The notes: generated by a model from the letters alone, not told the origin. Shown: positions 49,162 through 57,025, counted from the stretch's first letter. The stretch: 64,000 nucleotides of DNA from Avimicrobium caecorum (GCA_904394705.1 CAJFNJ010000028.1:62001-126000); one strand, 5' to 3'. Program-made: numbers and translations.

Positions 49162-49353
49162 GTCTTCAGGGGTAATCAAAAGGAGTTGGCAGCCGGGAGG
49201 GTAAGGCCCGGTCCGCCCATTATGGAAAAATCAGAAGGGGTAAATTTCTGACTGCTGATCCCAGCCGGGTAAAAACCGGAACCAGCCCGTAAAATCAAAA
49301 GGGTAAAAAAGAAGTTGTGGAAACTTGCGCGTGTCATCCAAAGGGAGAATTCG
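49162..49353. repeat. Non-coding stretch with spaced GGGTAA repeats
   Basis: No gene is supported. GGGTAA occurs on the plus strand at 49170, 49199, 49238, 49267 and 49301, plus a near copy (CCGTAAAA) at about 49287. AATCAAAAGG occurs twice (about 49174 and 49293). Meaning unknown; see findings. Confidence 0.5.
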
Positions 49354-49776
49354 TCAGGCCAGGGCGCGTCCCAGGGCGATGCAGGCCTCCTGCGCATCGG
49401 CATCGGGGATCTCATTGCAGATCACCGGCTCTGCCAGAAGCTGTGCGCCATCGGCACGGCAGTCGGCTTCCCAGGTGCGCATCCATTCCCCGTCGCCCCA
49501 GCCATAGGAACCGAACAGGGCGATCTTCTTGCCCCGCAGTCCCGGCCGGCAGGCTGTGAACATGGGCTCGAATTCGCTTTCCTCCAGCTGTTCGGCGCCC
49601 ATGGACGGACATCCGAACGCAATGGCGTCAAATTCATCCATCATGCCGGCAGAGAAATCCGCCGCCTGGAAAATCAGCGCTTCCGCTCCGGCAGCCCGGG
49701 CTCCTTCCAGCACTTTCTGTGCCATGAGTTCGGTGTTGCCGGTGCCGCTCCAATATACAATCGCAGCTTTGCTCAT
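49354..49776 (-). CDS. Flavodoxin
   Basis: A 140-residue short-chain flavodoxin, an FMN electron carrier. The phosphate loop WSGTGNTELMA is at 9-19, the FMN-flanking segments are FGCPSMGAEQLEE and LFGSYGWGDGEWM. Start is the ATG at 49776; the only ribosome binding site (GTGAGG) is rather distant. It lies 33 bp after the DUF3793 gene, a common clostridial pairing in which flavodoxin replaces ferredoxin under iron limitation. Confidence 0.93.
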   Translation of the reverse strand: MSKAAIVYWSGTGNTELMAQKVLEGARAAGAEALIFQAADFSAGMMDEFDAIAFGCPSMGAEQLEESEFEPMFTACRPGLRGKKIALFGSYGWGDGEWMRTWEADCRADGAQLLAEPVICNEIPDADAQEACIALGRALA

Positions 49777-49809
49777 TGTGTAAATCAGCCTCACTTTCGT
49801 GTCAGGAGA

Positions 49810-50364
49810 TCATGCCGCCACTGTCAGCCGGGAAAGAGCTCTTCCCTCCCGGTACAGCCGGCAGTAAATGGATCTGCACTTTTCGAACCGACAGAACTGG
49901 CGTCTGGCTTCCCGTTCATCACAGTATACCTTCCAGCAGCCGGTGCATTTGCAGTTCTGACCTCTGTGTTTGATAAAGCCCTTGACATCCCCCAGCGGAT
50001 AGCCGAGAAACAGACCGATCTCATGCGGGAATTCTCCACCTTTTTCCATGATGCGCCGCGCCAGATGTGCCAGCGCGCCCTCCACAGAAAAATCCCGATA
50101 GCCGCAGTCTGCCAGGAACTGCCGGATCTCCGGGTCAGCCAGATCCCGTACCAGCCGCCTGATCCGATAGACATAGATCAGAGCCCGGTCCGGTCCCAGC
50201 TGCAGAAGCCGCAGTTCCACTCCCCGGGGAAGAAGCTGCTGCCGGAGCTCTGTCAGCTGAACAATGAGCTCCTCCGCCCGGCCATACCGGTAACCAAAGA
50301 GATTGGCTGTTTTCAGGTTTGCCAGTGTGGGGGAACAGTGTCCGATCAGATAGTGTTCCAGCAT
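49810..50364 (-). CDS. DUF3793 family protein
   Basis: A 184-residue cytosolic protein with the DUF3793 hallmark HEIGLFLGYPLGDVKGFI followed by CKCTGCWKVYCDEREA and a cysteine-containing C-terminal third (CRFEKCRSIYC). The multiple Cys residues could bind a metal or cluster. The family has no proven function but commonly precedes a flavodoxin gene in Clostridia, as here. GGAAGGAGG precedes the ATG. The promoter carries a 7-2-7 palindrome just downstream of the -10. Confidence 0.88.
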   Translation of the reverse strand: MLEHYLIGHCSPTLANLKTANLFGYRYGRAEELIVQLTELRQQLLPRGVELRLLQLGPDRALIYVYRIRRLVRDLADPEIRQFLADCGYRDFSVEGALAHLARRIMEKGGEFPHEIGLFLGYPLGDVKGFIKHRGQNCKCTGCWKVYCDEREARRQFCRFEKCRSIYCRLYREGRALSRLTVAA

Positions 50365-50411
50365 GGTTCTTCCTCCTTCCGCCTGGGGATCAAGGGTGTT
50401 GTTTCAGTTCA

Positions 50412-50427
50412 GTTAGTTTTAACTAAC
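50412..50427. promoter_or_regulatory. Palindromic operator of DUF3793-flavodoxin operon
   Basis: GTTAGTT-TT-AACTAAC, a 7-2-7 palindrome about nine bases downstream of the -10, so over the transcription start. It resembles DtxR/IdeR-class sites (TTAG...CTAA), which would fit iron control of a flavodoxin; this is inference. Confidence 0.55.
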
Positions 50428-50435
50428 TTGATAAT

Positions 50436-50464
50436 ACTATACCATACCGGTATTCTTTCGTCAA
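50436..50464 (-). promoter_or_regulatory. Promoter of DUF3793-flavodoxin operon
   Basis: TTGACG (50459-50464) and TATAGT (50436-50441), minus strand, 17 bp apart. Confidence 0.8.
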
Positions 50465-50583
50465 CAGGAAAATCACCGGTTTCTGATTGGTATTTCCCGG
50501 GGTTTGACTGGGATAAATCCGTCCTTTTCCCTATTTTAACCCTGTGAAACCTGTCTGTTTCCATCAAAATCCCCTATACCGGC

Positions 50584-50612
50584 TTGTCCGCTTCCAGTTC
50601 CTGTATTATAAT
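50584..50612 (+). promoter_or_regulatory. Promoter of Ser/Glu-rich lipoprotein gene
   Basis: TTGTCC and TATAAT separated by 17 bp, about 38 bp before the ATG at 50650. Confidence 0.8.
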
Positions 50613-50649
50613 GTGGGTAACAGAACCCCGCAGAAAAGGAGGAATTCCC

Positions 50650-51561
50650 ATGAAATTAACCCGCCGCCTGTGCGCGCTTCTTCTGGCGGCACTGCTGATG
50701 CTCGCTGCTGCCGGCTGTTCATCCGAGCCGTCCTCGACCGCCTCGGACAGCCCATCGGAAAGCAGCTCTTCCCAGCCGGAAGAATCCCCGTCCGAACCGG
50801 AGGAGAGTTCCTCCGAAGCAGAGGAACTGCCCTCTGAATCCGAGCCCGGCTCTGTACCCGAACCGTCTGCTGATTCCGGCAGTTCGTCCCAGGCAGCCCA
50901 GCCGACCCTCACCTTCCAGGGCGAGACTGTTCTGGAAGCCGCTGTACTGGACTATGACCTCCATTTCACTGCCGACTGTCCGCTCACGCTGCTGGAGCCG
51001 GTGATGGACGATCTGACCGAGGCTGCCGAAGCAAACGATGACTCCGGCTCCCGGGCGATCATTCTCTTCACCGACGCCGGGCGGCACTATGTCTGGCTGG
51101 GAGAGGGCTCGCCGCTCCACAGTGTATGGGAGAGTGCCTACAACGCCCAGAGTGAGAAGAACCTGCACTGGTATACACACATGACCACCTCCAGGATTAC
51201 CGAGATCACTATGAGCTGCAATCTGGGAGAGATCACTACCTCTGACCCGGCTCTGATTGCCCAAATCTCGGACTATCTGAAGCATAATCTCACTGCCACA
51301 CCCTCCAAAGAACCAGAAATAGTGGACTCCATCATCAATCCGGATACTCCCTCCAGTCTTTATGATGTTACGATTCAGTTCGATTCTGGAGTCAAGTATT
51401 GGGGACACGGATACGGTGAATATGAAATGACCCCTGACCCCGGCGGCTCGGCCTATTGTCTCTATAGCTCCGACCTGGATCAGACCGTCACCTACACCCT
51501 CTCGGAAGGTTCGGCTGCAAAGCTGCGGCAGTACATTATTGACCTCTCCCAAAACGCATAA
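50650..51561 (+). CDS. Hypothetical lipoprotein with Ser/Glu/Pro-rich linker
   Basis: A 303-residue lipoprotein. The lipobox LAAAGC places lipidated C23. A roughly 60-residue linker of Ser, Glu and Pro repeats (about 25-82) resembles wall-spanning spacers in other lipoproteins of this window. The mature C-terminal domain (about 90-303) is mixed alpha/beta with no recognised family; it contains HYVWLGEGSPLHSVWES and YGEYEMTPDPGGS. Start at 50650 follows GGAGG. It is a single gene, convergent with the chelate-importer operon. Confidence 0.75.
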   Translation: MKLTRRLCALLLAALLMLAAAGCSSEPSSTASDSPSESSSSQPEESPSEPEESSSEAEELPSESEPGSVPEPSADSGSSSQAAQPTLTFQGETVLEAAVLDYDLHFTADCPLTLLEPVMDDLTEAAEANDDSGSRAIILFTDAGRHYVWLGEGSPLHSVWESAYNAQSEKNLHWYTHMTTSRITEITMSCNLGEITTSDPALIAQISDYLKHNLTATPSKEPEIVDSIINPDTPSSLYDVTIQFDSGVKYWGHGYGEYEMTPDPGGSAYCLYSSDLDQTVTYTLSEGSAAKLRQYIIDLSQNA

Positions 51562-51573
51562 TCCCACAGAACG

Positions 51574-51612
51574 CAAAAAATCCCGGCACATTTCCCGTGC
51601 CGGGATTTTTTC
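51574..51612. terminator. Bidirectional terminator
   Basis: AAAAAATCCCGGCAC/GTGCCGGGATTTTTT with a seven-base loop, between convergent transcripts. Confidence 0.9.
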
Positions 51613-51631
51613 TGTCTGGTTGTCTGTCCCG

Positions 51632-52396
51632 CTATGCTTCCCGGAACAGATAGTGCCGCTGACCCGCGGAGTCGGTCACCGCTTCGGAGGTGACGCCGAA
51701 CACCCGGTCAATGGCATGGGAATCAAAGACTGCCGCTGCCGTATCGTGGGCAAGGAGAGTTCCCCGCTCCACCAGGCAGATCTCGTCGCAGACCTCCAGC
51801 GCCTGCCCGAGATCGTGCATGACGCAAAGCACGGTCCTCCCCTGTCCGCCCAGTCCCCGGATCAGCCGCAGCAGTTCAAACTGGTGGTTGATGTCCAGGT
51901 AGGTGGTGGGCTCGTCCATGAGGATCACCGGGGTGTCCTGGGCCAGCACCATGGCAAGGTATACCTTCTGCCGCTCACCGCCGGACAGGGCGCTGAGTGC
52001 CTTCTGCCGGAGCGCTTCCACCCCGGCCTGTTCCATGGCACGCTGTACCGCCTGCCGGTCCTCGGAGCGGGGCTTCCGGGGGAATCCCAGATAGGGAAAC
52101 CGCCCGTGCATCACCAGTGATTCCACTGTAATAGCCGGAACCTCCCGGCTCTGGGGCAGGACGGCAATCTGTCTTGCCAGCTCCTTGGGGGCGTAGTCAC
52201 CGAGAGGGCGTCCGTCCACCAGCACCTCGCCGCTCATGGGACGGAGCAGCCCTGCCGCTGTTTTGAGCAGCGTGGACTTGCCGCAGCCGTTGCGCCCGAG
52301 GATACCGGTGATCTTCCCCGGGGAGAACCGCACCGAGAAATCCCGCAGCACTGCCTCGCCGCCATATCCGGCTGTGATGTGACGCAGTTCAATCAA
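51632..52396 (-). CDS. Metal-chelate ABC importer ATPase (FecE/BtuD family)
   Basis: A 254-residue ATPase of the siderophore/cobalamin importer class. Walker A GRNGCGKSTLLKTAAG, Q-loop VLPQSRE, signature LSGGERQKVYLAMVLAQ, Walker B VILMDEPTTYLDI and H-loop MHD; the DEPTTYLDI form is characteristic of FecE/FepC/FhuC. Start is TTG at 52396, overlapping the permease end by eight bases. It is last in the operon reductase-binding protein-permease-ATPase. Confidence 0.93.
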   Translation of the reverse strand: MIELRHITAGYGGEAVLRDFSVRFSPGKITGILGRNGCGKSTLLKTAAGLLRPMSGEVLVDGRPLGDYAPKELARQIAVLPQSREVPAITVESLVMHGRFPYLGFPRKPRSEDRQAVQRAMEQAGVEALRQKALSALSGGERQKVYLAMVLAQDTPVILMDEPTTYLDINHQFELLRLIRGLGGQGRTVLCVMHDLGQALEVCDEICLVERGTLLAHDTAAAVFDSHAIDRVFGVTSEAVTDSAGQRHYLFREA

Positions 52397-53396
52397 GCGA
52401 TTTTCTCCCCTTTCGGCTCAGCAGAAGATAGATGAAGAAGGGCCCGCCCAGGAAGGACATGACGATTCCCACCGGCAGCTCAAACGGGGCGAACAGCACC
52501 CGGGCGATGATGTCGCAGCCCAGTGTGAACGCTCCGCCCAGCAGCACGCACAGCGGAATCAGATACCGGTTATCCTGTCCCACCAGCATCCGTCCGGCAT
52601 GGGGAACAATGAGCCCCACAAAGCCGATCAGGCCGGAAAAGCTCACGGCGCTGCCTGCCAGCAGAGCGGCAGTCACCAGAAATACCATGCGGTAGAGTCC
52701 GGTGCGCAGTCCCAGGGAGGCGGCAGTTTCCTCTCCCAGCGCCAGGACATTCATGTCATAGCTGAGCACCACCGATACCGCCACGCCAAAGAGGATATAT
52801 CCGGCGGCAAACCGCACCTGATCCATGGACACACCGGAGAAACTGCCGATGAGAAAGGCCATGCGGTTCATCTGGGTATCGGGGACAAAGGTGAGGATGG
52901 CATCGGTGAAGGCGCTCAGGAAGCTGGACACTGCCACGCCAGAGAGCACGATGGTCATCCGGGAAGCGCCGGTTTTCCGGGCGATGCCATAGACGGCAAA
53001 CACGGCAAACAGCGCTCCCAGGAAGGCCGCTGCGGGCGTATACCGCACCGCGCCCGGGAAAAAGGCTGCCAGAGCGATGGTAAACAGCCCTGAACCGGCA
53101 TTGACGCCGATGATGCTCGGGCTTGCCAGCGGGTTATTCAGCACAGTCTGGAGCACAGCGCCGGACACTGCCAGCGCCGATCCGGTCAGGATGGCAGCCA
53201 GGGTCCGGGGCATCCGCACAAACCAGATGATCCGGCCTGCGGAGGTGGCGGTTTCTCCGGTGGTGAGCGCCTCTGCCAGTTCCCGGAGGGTCACCGGTAC
53301 TGCTCCCATGCAGATGCTGGCGGCTGCCAGAACCAGGAGCAGCACACCGGACACCAGCAGGATCGCCTCCCGGCGTCCGGCCCGCTCCTTATTCAA
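52389..53396 (-). CDS. Metal-chelate ABC importer permease (FecCD family)
   Basis: A 335-residue permease with about ten membrane helices. It shows the FecCD hallmarks RMPRTLAAILTGSALAVSGA, QTVLNNPLASPSIIGVNAG and the late GLIGFVGLIVPHAGRMLVG loop. The start is taken as TTG at 53396, giving an eight-base overlap with the binding-protein stop exactly like that between this gene and the ATPase. An ATG at 53432 is the alternative but would overlap by 44 bases. Confidence 0.92.
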   Translation of the reverse strand: MNKERAGRREAILLVSGVLLLVLAAASICMGAVPVTLRELAEALTTGETATSAGRIIWFVRMPRTLAAILTGSALAVSGAVLQTVLNNPLASPSIIGVNAGSGLFTIALAAFFPGAVRYTPAAAFLGALFAVFAVYGIARKTGASRMTIVLSGVAVSSFLSAFTDAILTFVPDTQMNRMAFLIGSFSGVSMDQVRFAAGYILFGVAVSVVLSYDMNVLALGEETAASLGLRTGLYRMVFLVTAALLAGSAVSFSGLIGFVGLIVPHAGRMLVGQDNRYLIPLCVLLGGAFTLGCDIIARVLFAPFELPVGIVMSFLGGPFFIYLLLSRKGRKSLD

Positions 53397-54369
53397 AGAG
53401 GTCCGGATAGAGAATCCGGGCCAGATATTCATAGCTTTCAGCCCATCTTGCATTGGGCTTGTAGTGGAACAGATCCTTGGGCAGGATCAGATAGCGTCCG
53501 TTCTGCACCGCCGACAGACTGCCCCAGGCAGGATTGGATTCGATCCCGGCTTTGAGGGCATCAATGGCCTTCTGGGAGTCGCCCATGGTGGTGACAAAGA
53601 TATAGTCCGGGTCTTCGGCGATGATGGTCTCCATGCTCAGATCCTCCAGCAGCGACTGGTGCCGGGCTGCAATGTTGTCGGTTCCCAGCTCTTCCAGCAT
53701 CTGACAGGTCATATTGTCATCCGCCTTGGCCTTGGCTGTGGTGGACAGCGCCCGGATAAACAGCACTGTGGGCTGCTCCTCCGGCTTGGCTGCCTCCACC
53801 TTGGCAAGGATCTCATCAATCTGCTTCTGGATTTTCAGGCCGTTTTCCTCATAGAGATCCTCCCGTCCGGTGATGTCGGTACAGATCTTCAGCATGGAAA
53901 GATAGTCCTCAAAGGCCTCCACCTTGAAGTAGGCATGGGGGATTCCCGCCTGGGTCAGGGTGTTGTCCAGATTCACATGGCTTTCCACATCGGTGGAAAG
54001 AATCACAAAGTCCGGGTCCAGTGCCAGCAGTTCCTCGGTATTCGGCTCCTTGACAGTGCCGATCACCTTGGTGTCCTCGCCGACTTCCATGCCCCGCTCG
54101 GTGATATAGTCATCGGTGACGCCCACCGGCATACCGCCTGCCAGAGTCCAGGTCTCCGCATAGGAGCCCATCAGCACTGCCACACGCTCGGGCTGTGCTT
54201 CCAGCACGACCTCTTTGCCCAGTGCGTCGGTAAAGGTGTAATAGGCCTCGGTCTGTGCGGTCTGGGAGGAGGATTCTGTGCCGTTCTGCGGGGCGGAAGT
54301 ACAGCCTGCCAGTACAGCACAGGCCATCACACCCGCTGCCAGCAGAGCCAGGATGCGTTTTGTCAGCAT
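53389..54369 (-). CDS. Metal-chelate ABC importer substrate-binding lipoprotein
   Basis: A 326-residue lipoprotein of the BtuF/FepB type III binding-protein fold. The lipobox LAGC lipidates C23. Two lobes are joined by a long helix; conserved segments include ERVAVLMGSYAETWTLAGG, EELLALDPDFVILST and a C-terminal AARHQSLLEDLSMETIIAEDP-type strand-helix run. The ligand (siderophore, haem or corrinoid) cannot be read from sequence. Its start overlaps the upstream siroheme-type reductase by seven bases. Confidence 0.92.
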   Translation of the reverse strand: MLTKRILALLAAGVMACAVLAGCTSAPQNGTESSSQTAQTEAYYTFTDALGKEVVLEAQPERVAVLMGSYAETWTLAGGMPVGVTDDYITERGMEVGEDTKVIGTVKEPNTEELLALDPDFVILSTDVESHVNLDNTLTQAGIPHAYFKVEAFEDYLSMLKICTDITGREDLYEENGLKIQKQIDEILAKVEAAKPEEQPTVLFIRALSTTAKAKADDNMTCQMLEELGTDNIAARHQSLLEDLSMETIIAEDPDYIFVTTMGDSQKAIDALKAGIESNPAWGSLSAVQNGRYLILPKDLFHYKPNARWAESYEYLARILYPDLFE

Positions 54370-55298
54370 TTTGCGCCTCCGATGGTCTCCATCTCCAGAA
54401 TCTCTTCCTTACGCTTGAGCAGGTTGTCCGCAATGAGCATCTTCTCTACCTTCTCCACGCCCAGACGGTCCACAGTCTGACCGAAGCGCTCGCCGCTCTC
54501 ACCCTTGCTCTTGAAGAGCAGGATGGCCTTTTCCACCACATTCAGTACCTCTTCCCGGGTGAACAGCTTCTGGAGCGGGCTGCCCATGCGTACCTTCTTG
54601 CCCCAGCGTCCGCCTACATAGACCTTGTAGAGGGTCTCGCCGGTTTCCAGAGCGCCGAAGGGGCACTTGCCGGCGCAGCGTCCGCAGTTGTTGCAGATCG
54701 TGGGATCAATGCTCACCTTGCCGTCTGCCCGGACAGTGGCTGCCATGGGGCAGGCCTCCTGTACGCCGCACTTGCCGCAGCCGCGGCACTTGTCAGCCGA
54801 GAGAGAAGGTACCCGCTGACCCACAATACCCAGGTCATTGAGGTCCGGCTTGACGCAGTTGTTGGGACAGCCGCCCACAGCGATCTTGAACTTGTGCGGC
54901 AGGGTTACATCGTGGTAAGCCACATAGAACCGCTCGTGGATCTCCCGGGCCAGCTCCTGGGTGTCATACAGACCAAAGACGCAGGTTGTACCCTTGCAGG
55001 ATACCACCGGGCGCACCTTGGAACCGGTACCGCCGGTAACCATGCCCTCCTGGCCCACAAACTCGATGAACGGAGTGATATTCTCATAGGCGATGCCGGG
55101 CAGCTCCACGGTCAGACGGGAAGTGAAAGTGATCTTGCCGTTGCCGTACTTTTCCGCGGCTTCGCTCAGACAGCGCATCTGTGCCGCTGTGAGCACGCCG
55201 TTTTCTGTGATGATGCGTCCGGAGAATTCCTCAGTTCCCCGGTTGAGCAGGAAGCCCTGTCCTTTTACACGCTTGATATCCTGTTCCTGAAGTGCCAT
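54363..55298 (-). CDS. Siroheme/4Fe-4S reductase, sulfite reductase subunit-like
   Basis: A 311-residue protein of the nitrite/sulfite reductase superfamily. A ferredoxin-like half (residues about 10-95) precedes the siroheme-cluster cysteines C101 and C106 (CKGTTCVFGL) and C144 and C148 (GGCPNNCVKPDL). A bacterial ferredoxin insert with CRGCGKCGVQEACP and CNNCGRCAGKCPFG holds two 4Fe-4S sites. It resembles AsrC and clostridial one-subunit homologues. The first pair is C-X4-C, not the usual C-X5-C. Start is the ATG at 55298 behind GGGGT. It heads the chelate-importer operon and is divergent from a LysR gene. Confidence 0.87.
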   Translation of the reverse strand: MALQEQDIKRVKGQGFLLNRGTEEFSGRIITENGVLTAAQMRCLSEAAEKYGNGKITFTSRLTVELPGIAYENITPFIEFVGQEGMVTGGTGSKVRPVVSCKGTTCVFGLYDTQELAREIHERFYVAYHDVTLPHKFKIAVGGCPNNCVKPDLNDLGIVGQRVPSLSADKCRGCGKCGVQEACPMAATVRADGKVSIDPTICNNCGRCAGKCPFGALETGETLYKVYVGGRWGKKVRMGSPLQKLFTREEVLNVVEKAILLFKSKGESGERFGQTVDRLGVEKVEKMLIADNLLKRKEEILEMETIGGAKC

Positions 55299-55342
55299 AT
55301 TCAATACCCCTTTTTTATCTTTGTTTTTTCCATAACAATGCT

Positions 55343-55371
55343 ATTATACTTCTTGCGCTTCTATTGGTAAA
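55343..55371 (-). promoter_or_regulatory. Promoter of reductase/importer operon
   Basis: TATAAT (55343-55348) with TTTACC (55366-55371) 17 bp upstream, minus strand. The -35 coincides with one arm of the LysR inverted repeat. Confidence 0.75.
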
Positions 55372-55393
55372 ATAGTAATATTGGATTATATCG
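55365..55393 (+). promoter_or_regulatory. Promoter of lysR-type gene
   Basis: TTGGTA and TATATC separated by 17 bp, plus strand, inside the LysR inverted repeat region. Confidence 0.6.
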
Positions 55394-55406
55394 ATAGTAT
55401 TTTACC
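55366..55406. promoter_or_regulatory. Probable LysR-regulator binding site
   Basis: GGTAAAATA (55366-55374) and TATTTTACC (55398-55406) form a perfect nine-base inverted repeat with a 23-base AT-rich spacer. It overlaps the divergent promoters of the regulator and the reductase operon. Confidence 0.65.
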
Positions 55407-55432
55407 TATATATCGCAAAGGAGCGTTCTGCC

Positions 55433-56320
55433 ATGACCTTCCGCCATCTGAAAATCTTCATCGCCGTTGCCCAGACCGGCAGCATGAGTGCCGCTGCCCG
55501 GGAGCTGTACATTGCCCAGCCCACTGTGAGCCAGGTGATCGCCGAAATCGAAAATGAGTATGGCATCCGGCTGTTTGAGCGGCTTTCCCGGCGGCTCTAC
55601 ATCACCCGGGAAGGACGCCAGCTTCTGGATTATGCCCGGCATATCACCGCTTTATTTGAGGAGATGGAACGGGACCTGCACTATGCCTCCCGGAACCGGA
55701 CCCTCCGGGTGGGCGCCACCATCACCGTGGGCAGCTGTGTACTGCCTGCGCTGGTAGCCCGGTTCGAGGCGGAGAACCCATCGGACACCGTGGAAGTGCT
55801 GGTGGACAACACCCGGGTCATCGAGGAAAAGATCCTCTCCAGTGAGCTGGACTTCGGGCTGGTGGAAGGCGATGTGACCGAGCCGGATCTCCTCTCCCGC
55901 CCGGTGCTCCGGGACGAACTGGTGCTGATCTGTGCCGAGGGGCATCCGTTCTGCAGCCGGACACAGATCACCATGGCAGACCTGGAAGGCGAGCCCTTTG
56001 TGCTGCGGGAACCGGGCAGCGGCACCCGGGAACAGTTTGAAGCGGAACTGGAGCACCGGGGCATCCATGTCCGTGCCAAATGGGTCTGCCACAGTGCCGA
56101 CTCGATTCTGGAGGCTGTGGCCTGGGGACAGGGGCTTTCGGTGATCTCCCGCCGTCTGGCAGAACAGGCCCTCCCCATAAAAAAGCTCCGCATCCTGCCA
56201 ATCCAGGATGCGGAGCTCTCCCGTACATTCAATCTGGTCTATCACCGGAACAAGTTCCTCTCCGAACCCATTCAGGCGTTTTTCCAGCTGCTCTCAGAGG
56301 AGGCGGAACGGAACCGGTAA
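55433..56320 (+). CDS. LysR-family transcriptional regulator, CysL-like context
   Basis: A 295-residue LysR regulator. The N-terminal winged helix (FRHLKIFIAVAQTGSMSAAA, then QPTVSQVIAEIEN) is followed by a linker helix and a two-lobe effector domain (about 90-290) with LRVGATITVGSCVLP and GFREPGSGTR-like segment (LREPGSGTREQFE). AAGGAG precedes the ATG. Divergent placement from a sulfite-reductase-type gene parallels Bacillus CysL, which activates sulfite reductase; the effector is unknown. Confidence 0.93.
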   Translation: MTFRHLKIFIAVAQTGSMSAAARELYIAQPTVSQVIAEIENEYGIRLFERLSRRLYITREGRQLLDYARHITALFEEMERDLHYASRNRTLRVGATITVGSCVLPALVARFEAENPSDTVEVLVDNTRVIEEKILSSELDFGLVEGDVTEPDLLSRPVLRDELVLICAEGHPFCSRTQITMADLEGEPFVLREPGSGTREQFEAELEHRGIHVRAKWVCHSADSILEAVAWGQGLSVISRRLAEQALPIKKLRILPIQDAELSRTFNLVYHRNKFLSEPIQAFFQLLSEEAERNR

Positions 56321-56364
56321 CGGCTCACCGGCATCAGCCCCCTGGCATGTGCCGATGGGCAAAG

Positions 56365-56853
56365 TCAGTCCCGGTGATTCATCTTGTCTTCCATGCTCAG
56401 CCGGTACCAGTCCCGCATGATGCGGAAAGTTGCGTCCATCTCTTCCCGGCTGTAATGCTCCAGCAGGAGATCAATCATGGACTGATACTTTTCACTGTCA
56501 TAAGCCCGGTGTGCCGCATCCACCGCCTCTCCTTTTTCAGTCAGATACAGCGCATAGCGTTTGGCATCCTTTTCGTCCCGCAGAGCGTAGACCACTCCCC
56601 GATGCCGCAGTTTTTTCAGCAGCTGTGATACAGCACTGGTGGTTTTGCCCCATTCACAGGCGATCTCGGTGGCAGTGCATCCCGGATGGTCCTTGATAAA
56701 ACCGATTGTATGCCCTTCCACAGCCGTATAGGTTTCGCCGTTGTTCAGATAGTCATTCTTCTGGGGATTGGAATTCACAACAGTGGCAATATGCTGCAGA
56801 ATATCAGAAATCTCATAATTGGTAAGAAAGCGCGCAGAATCTTGCTGTTTCAT
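56365..56853 (-). CDS. MarR-family transcriptional regulator
   Basis: A 162-residue winged-helix regulator. The recognition region is CTATEIACEWGKTTSAVSQL, followed by LKKLRHRGVVYALRDEKDAKRYALYLTEKG, the typical MarR wing. It is divergent from the EFR1-type ferredoxin gene, and two palindromes (56998-57025) lie next to that gene's promoter, so it probably represses it. Start is the ATG at 56853 behind GGAGAG; an ATG 12 bases upstream has no site. Confidence 0.9.
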   Translation of the reverse strand: MKQQDSARFLTNYEISDILQHIATVVNSNPQKNDYLNNGETYTAVEGHTIGFIKDHPGCTATEIACEWGKTTSAVSQLLKKLRHRGVVYALRDEKDAKRYALYLTEKGEAVDAAHRAYDSEKYQSMIDLLLEHYSREEMDATFRIMRDWYRLSMEDKMNHRD

Positions 56854-56885
56854 AAAACTCTCCATCTTCTGTTACGGTCATTCCC

Positions 56886-56915
56886 ATTAAAGCACAGCCT
56901 GTTTCCGGTTGTCAA
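56886..56915 (-). promoter_or_regulatory. Promoter of marR-type gene
   Basis: TTGACA (56910-56915) and TTTAAT (56886-56891), minus strand, 18 bp apart. Confidence 0.75.
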
Positions 56916-56958
56916 GCCGCCGCCCGGCCTGTCCGGAAGCCATCGTTTCACATAACAG

Positions 56959-56986
56959 TTGACACACAGGCGGTTTGTATTATATC
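56959..56986 (+). promoter_or_regulatory. Promoter of EFR1-type ferredoxin gene
   Basis: Consensus TTGACA and TATATC separated by 16 bp; the leader is about 100 bases. Confidence 0.7.
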
Positions 56987-56997
56987 AAGTCATATAG

Positions 56998-57025
56998 TTA
57001 AGCAACTTAATAATTTAAGAACTTA
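56998..57025. promoter_or_regulatory. Tandem palindromes downstream of the ferredoxin promoter
   Basis: TTAAG-CAA-CTTAA (56998-57010) and TAAG-AA-CTTA (57016-57025), 12-25 bp after the -10. The position suits repression, most simply by the divergent MarR protein. Confidence 0.55.
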
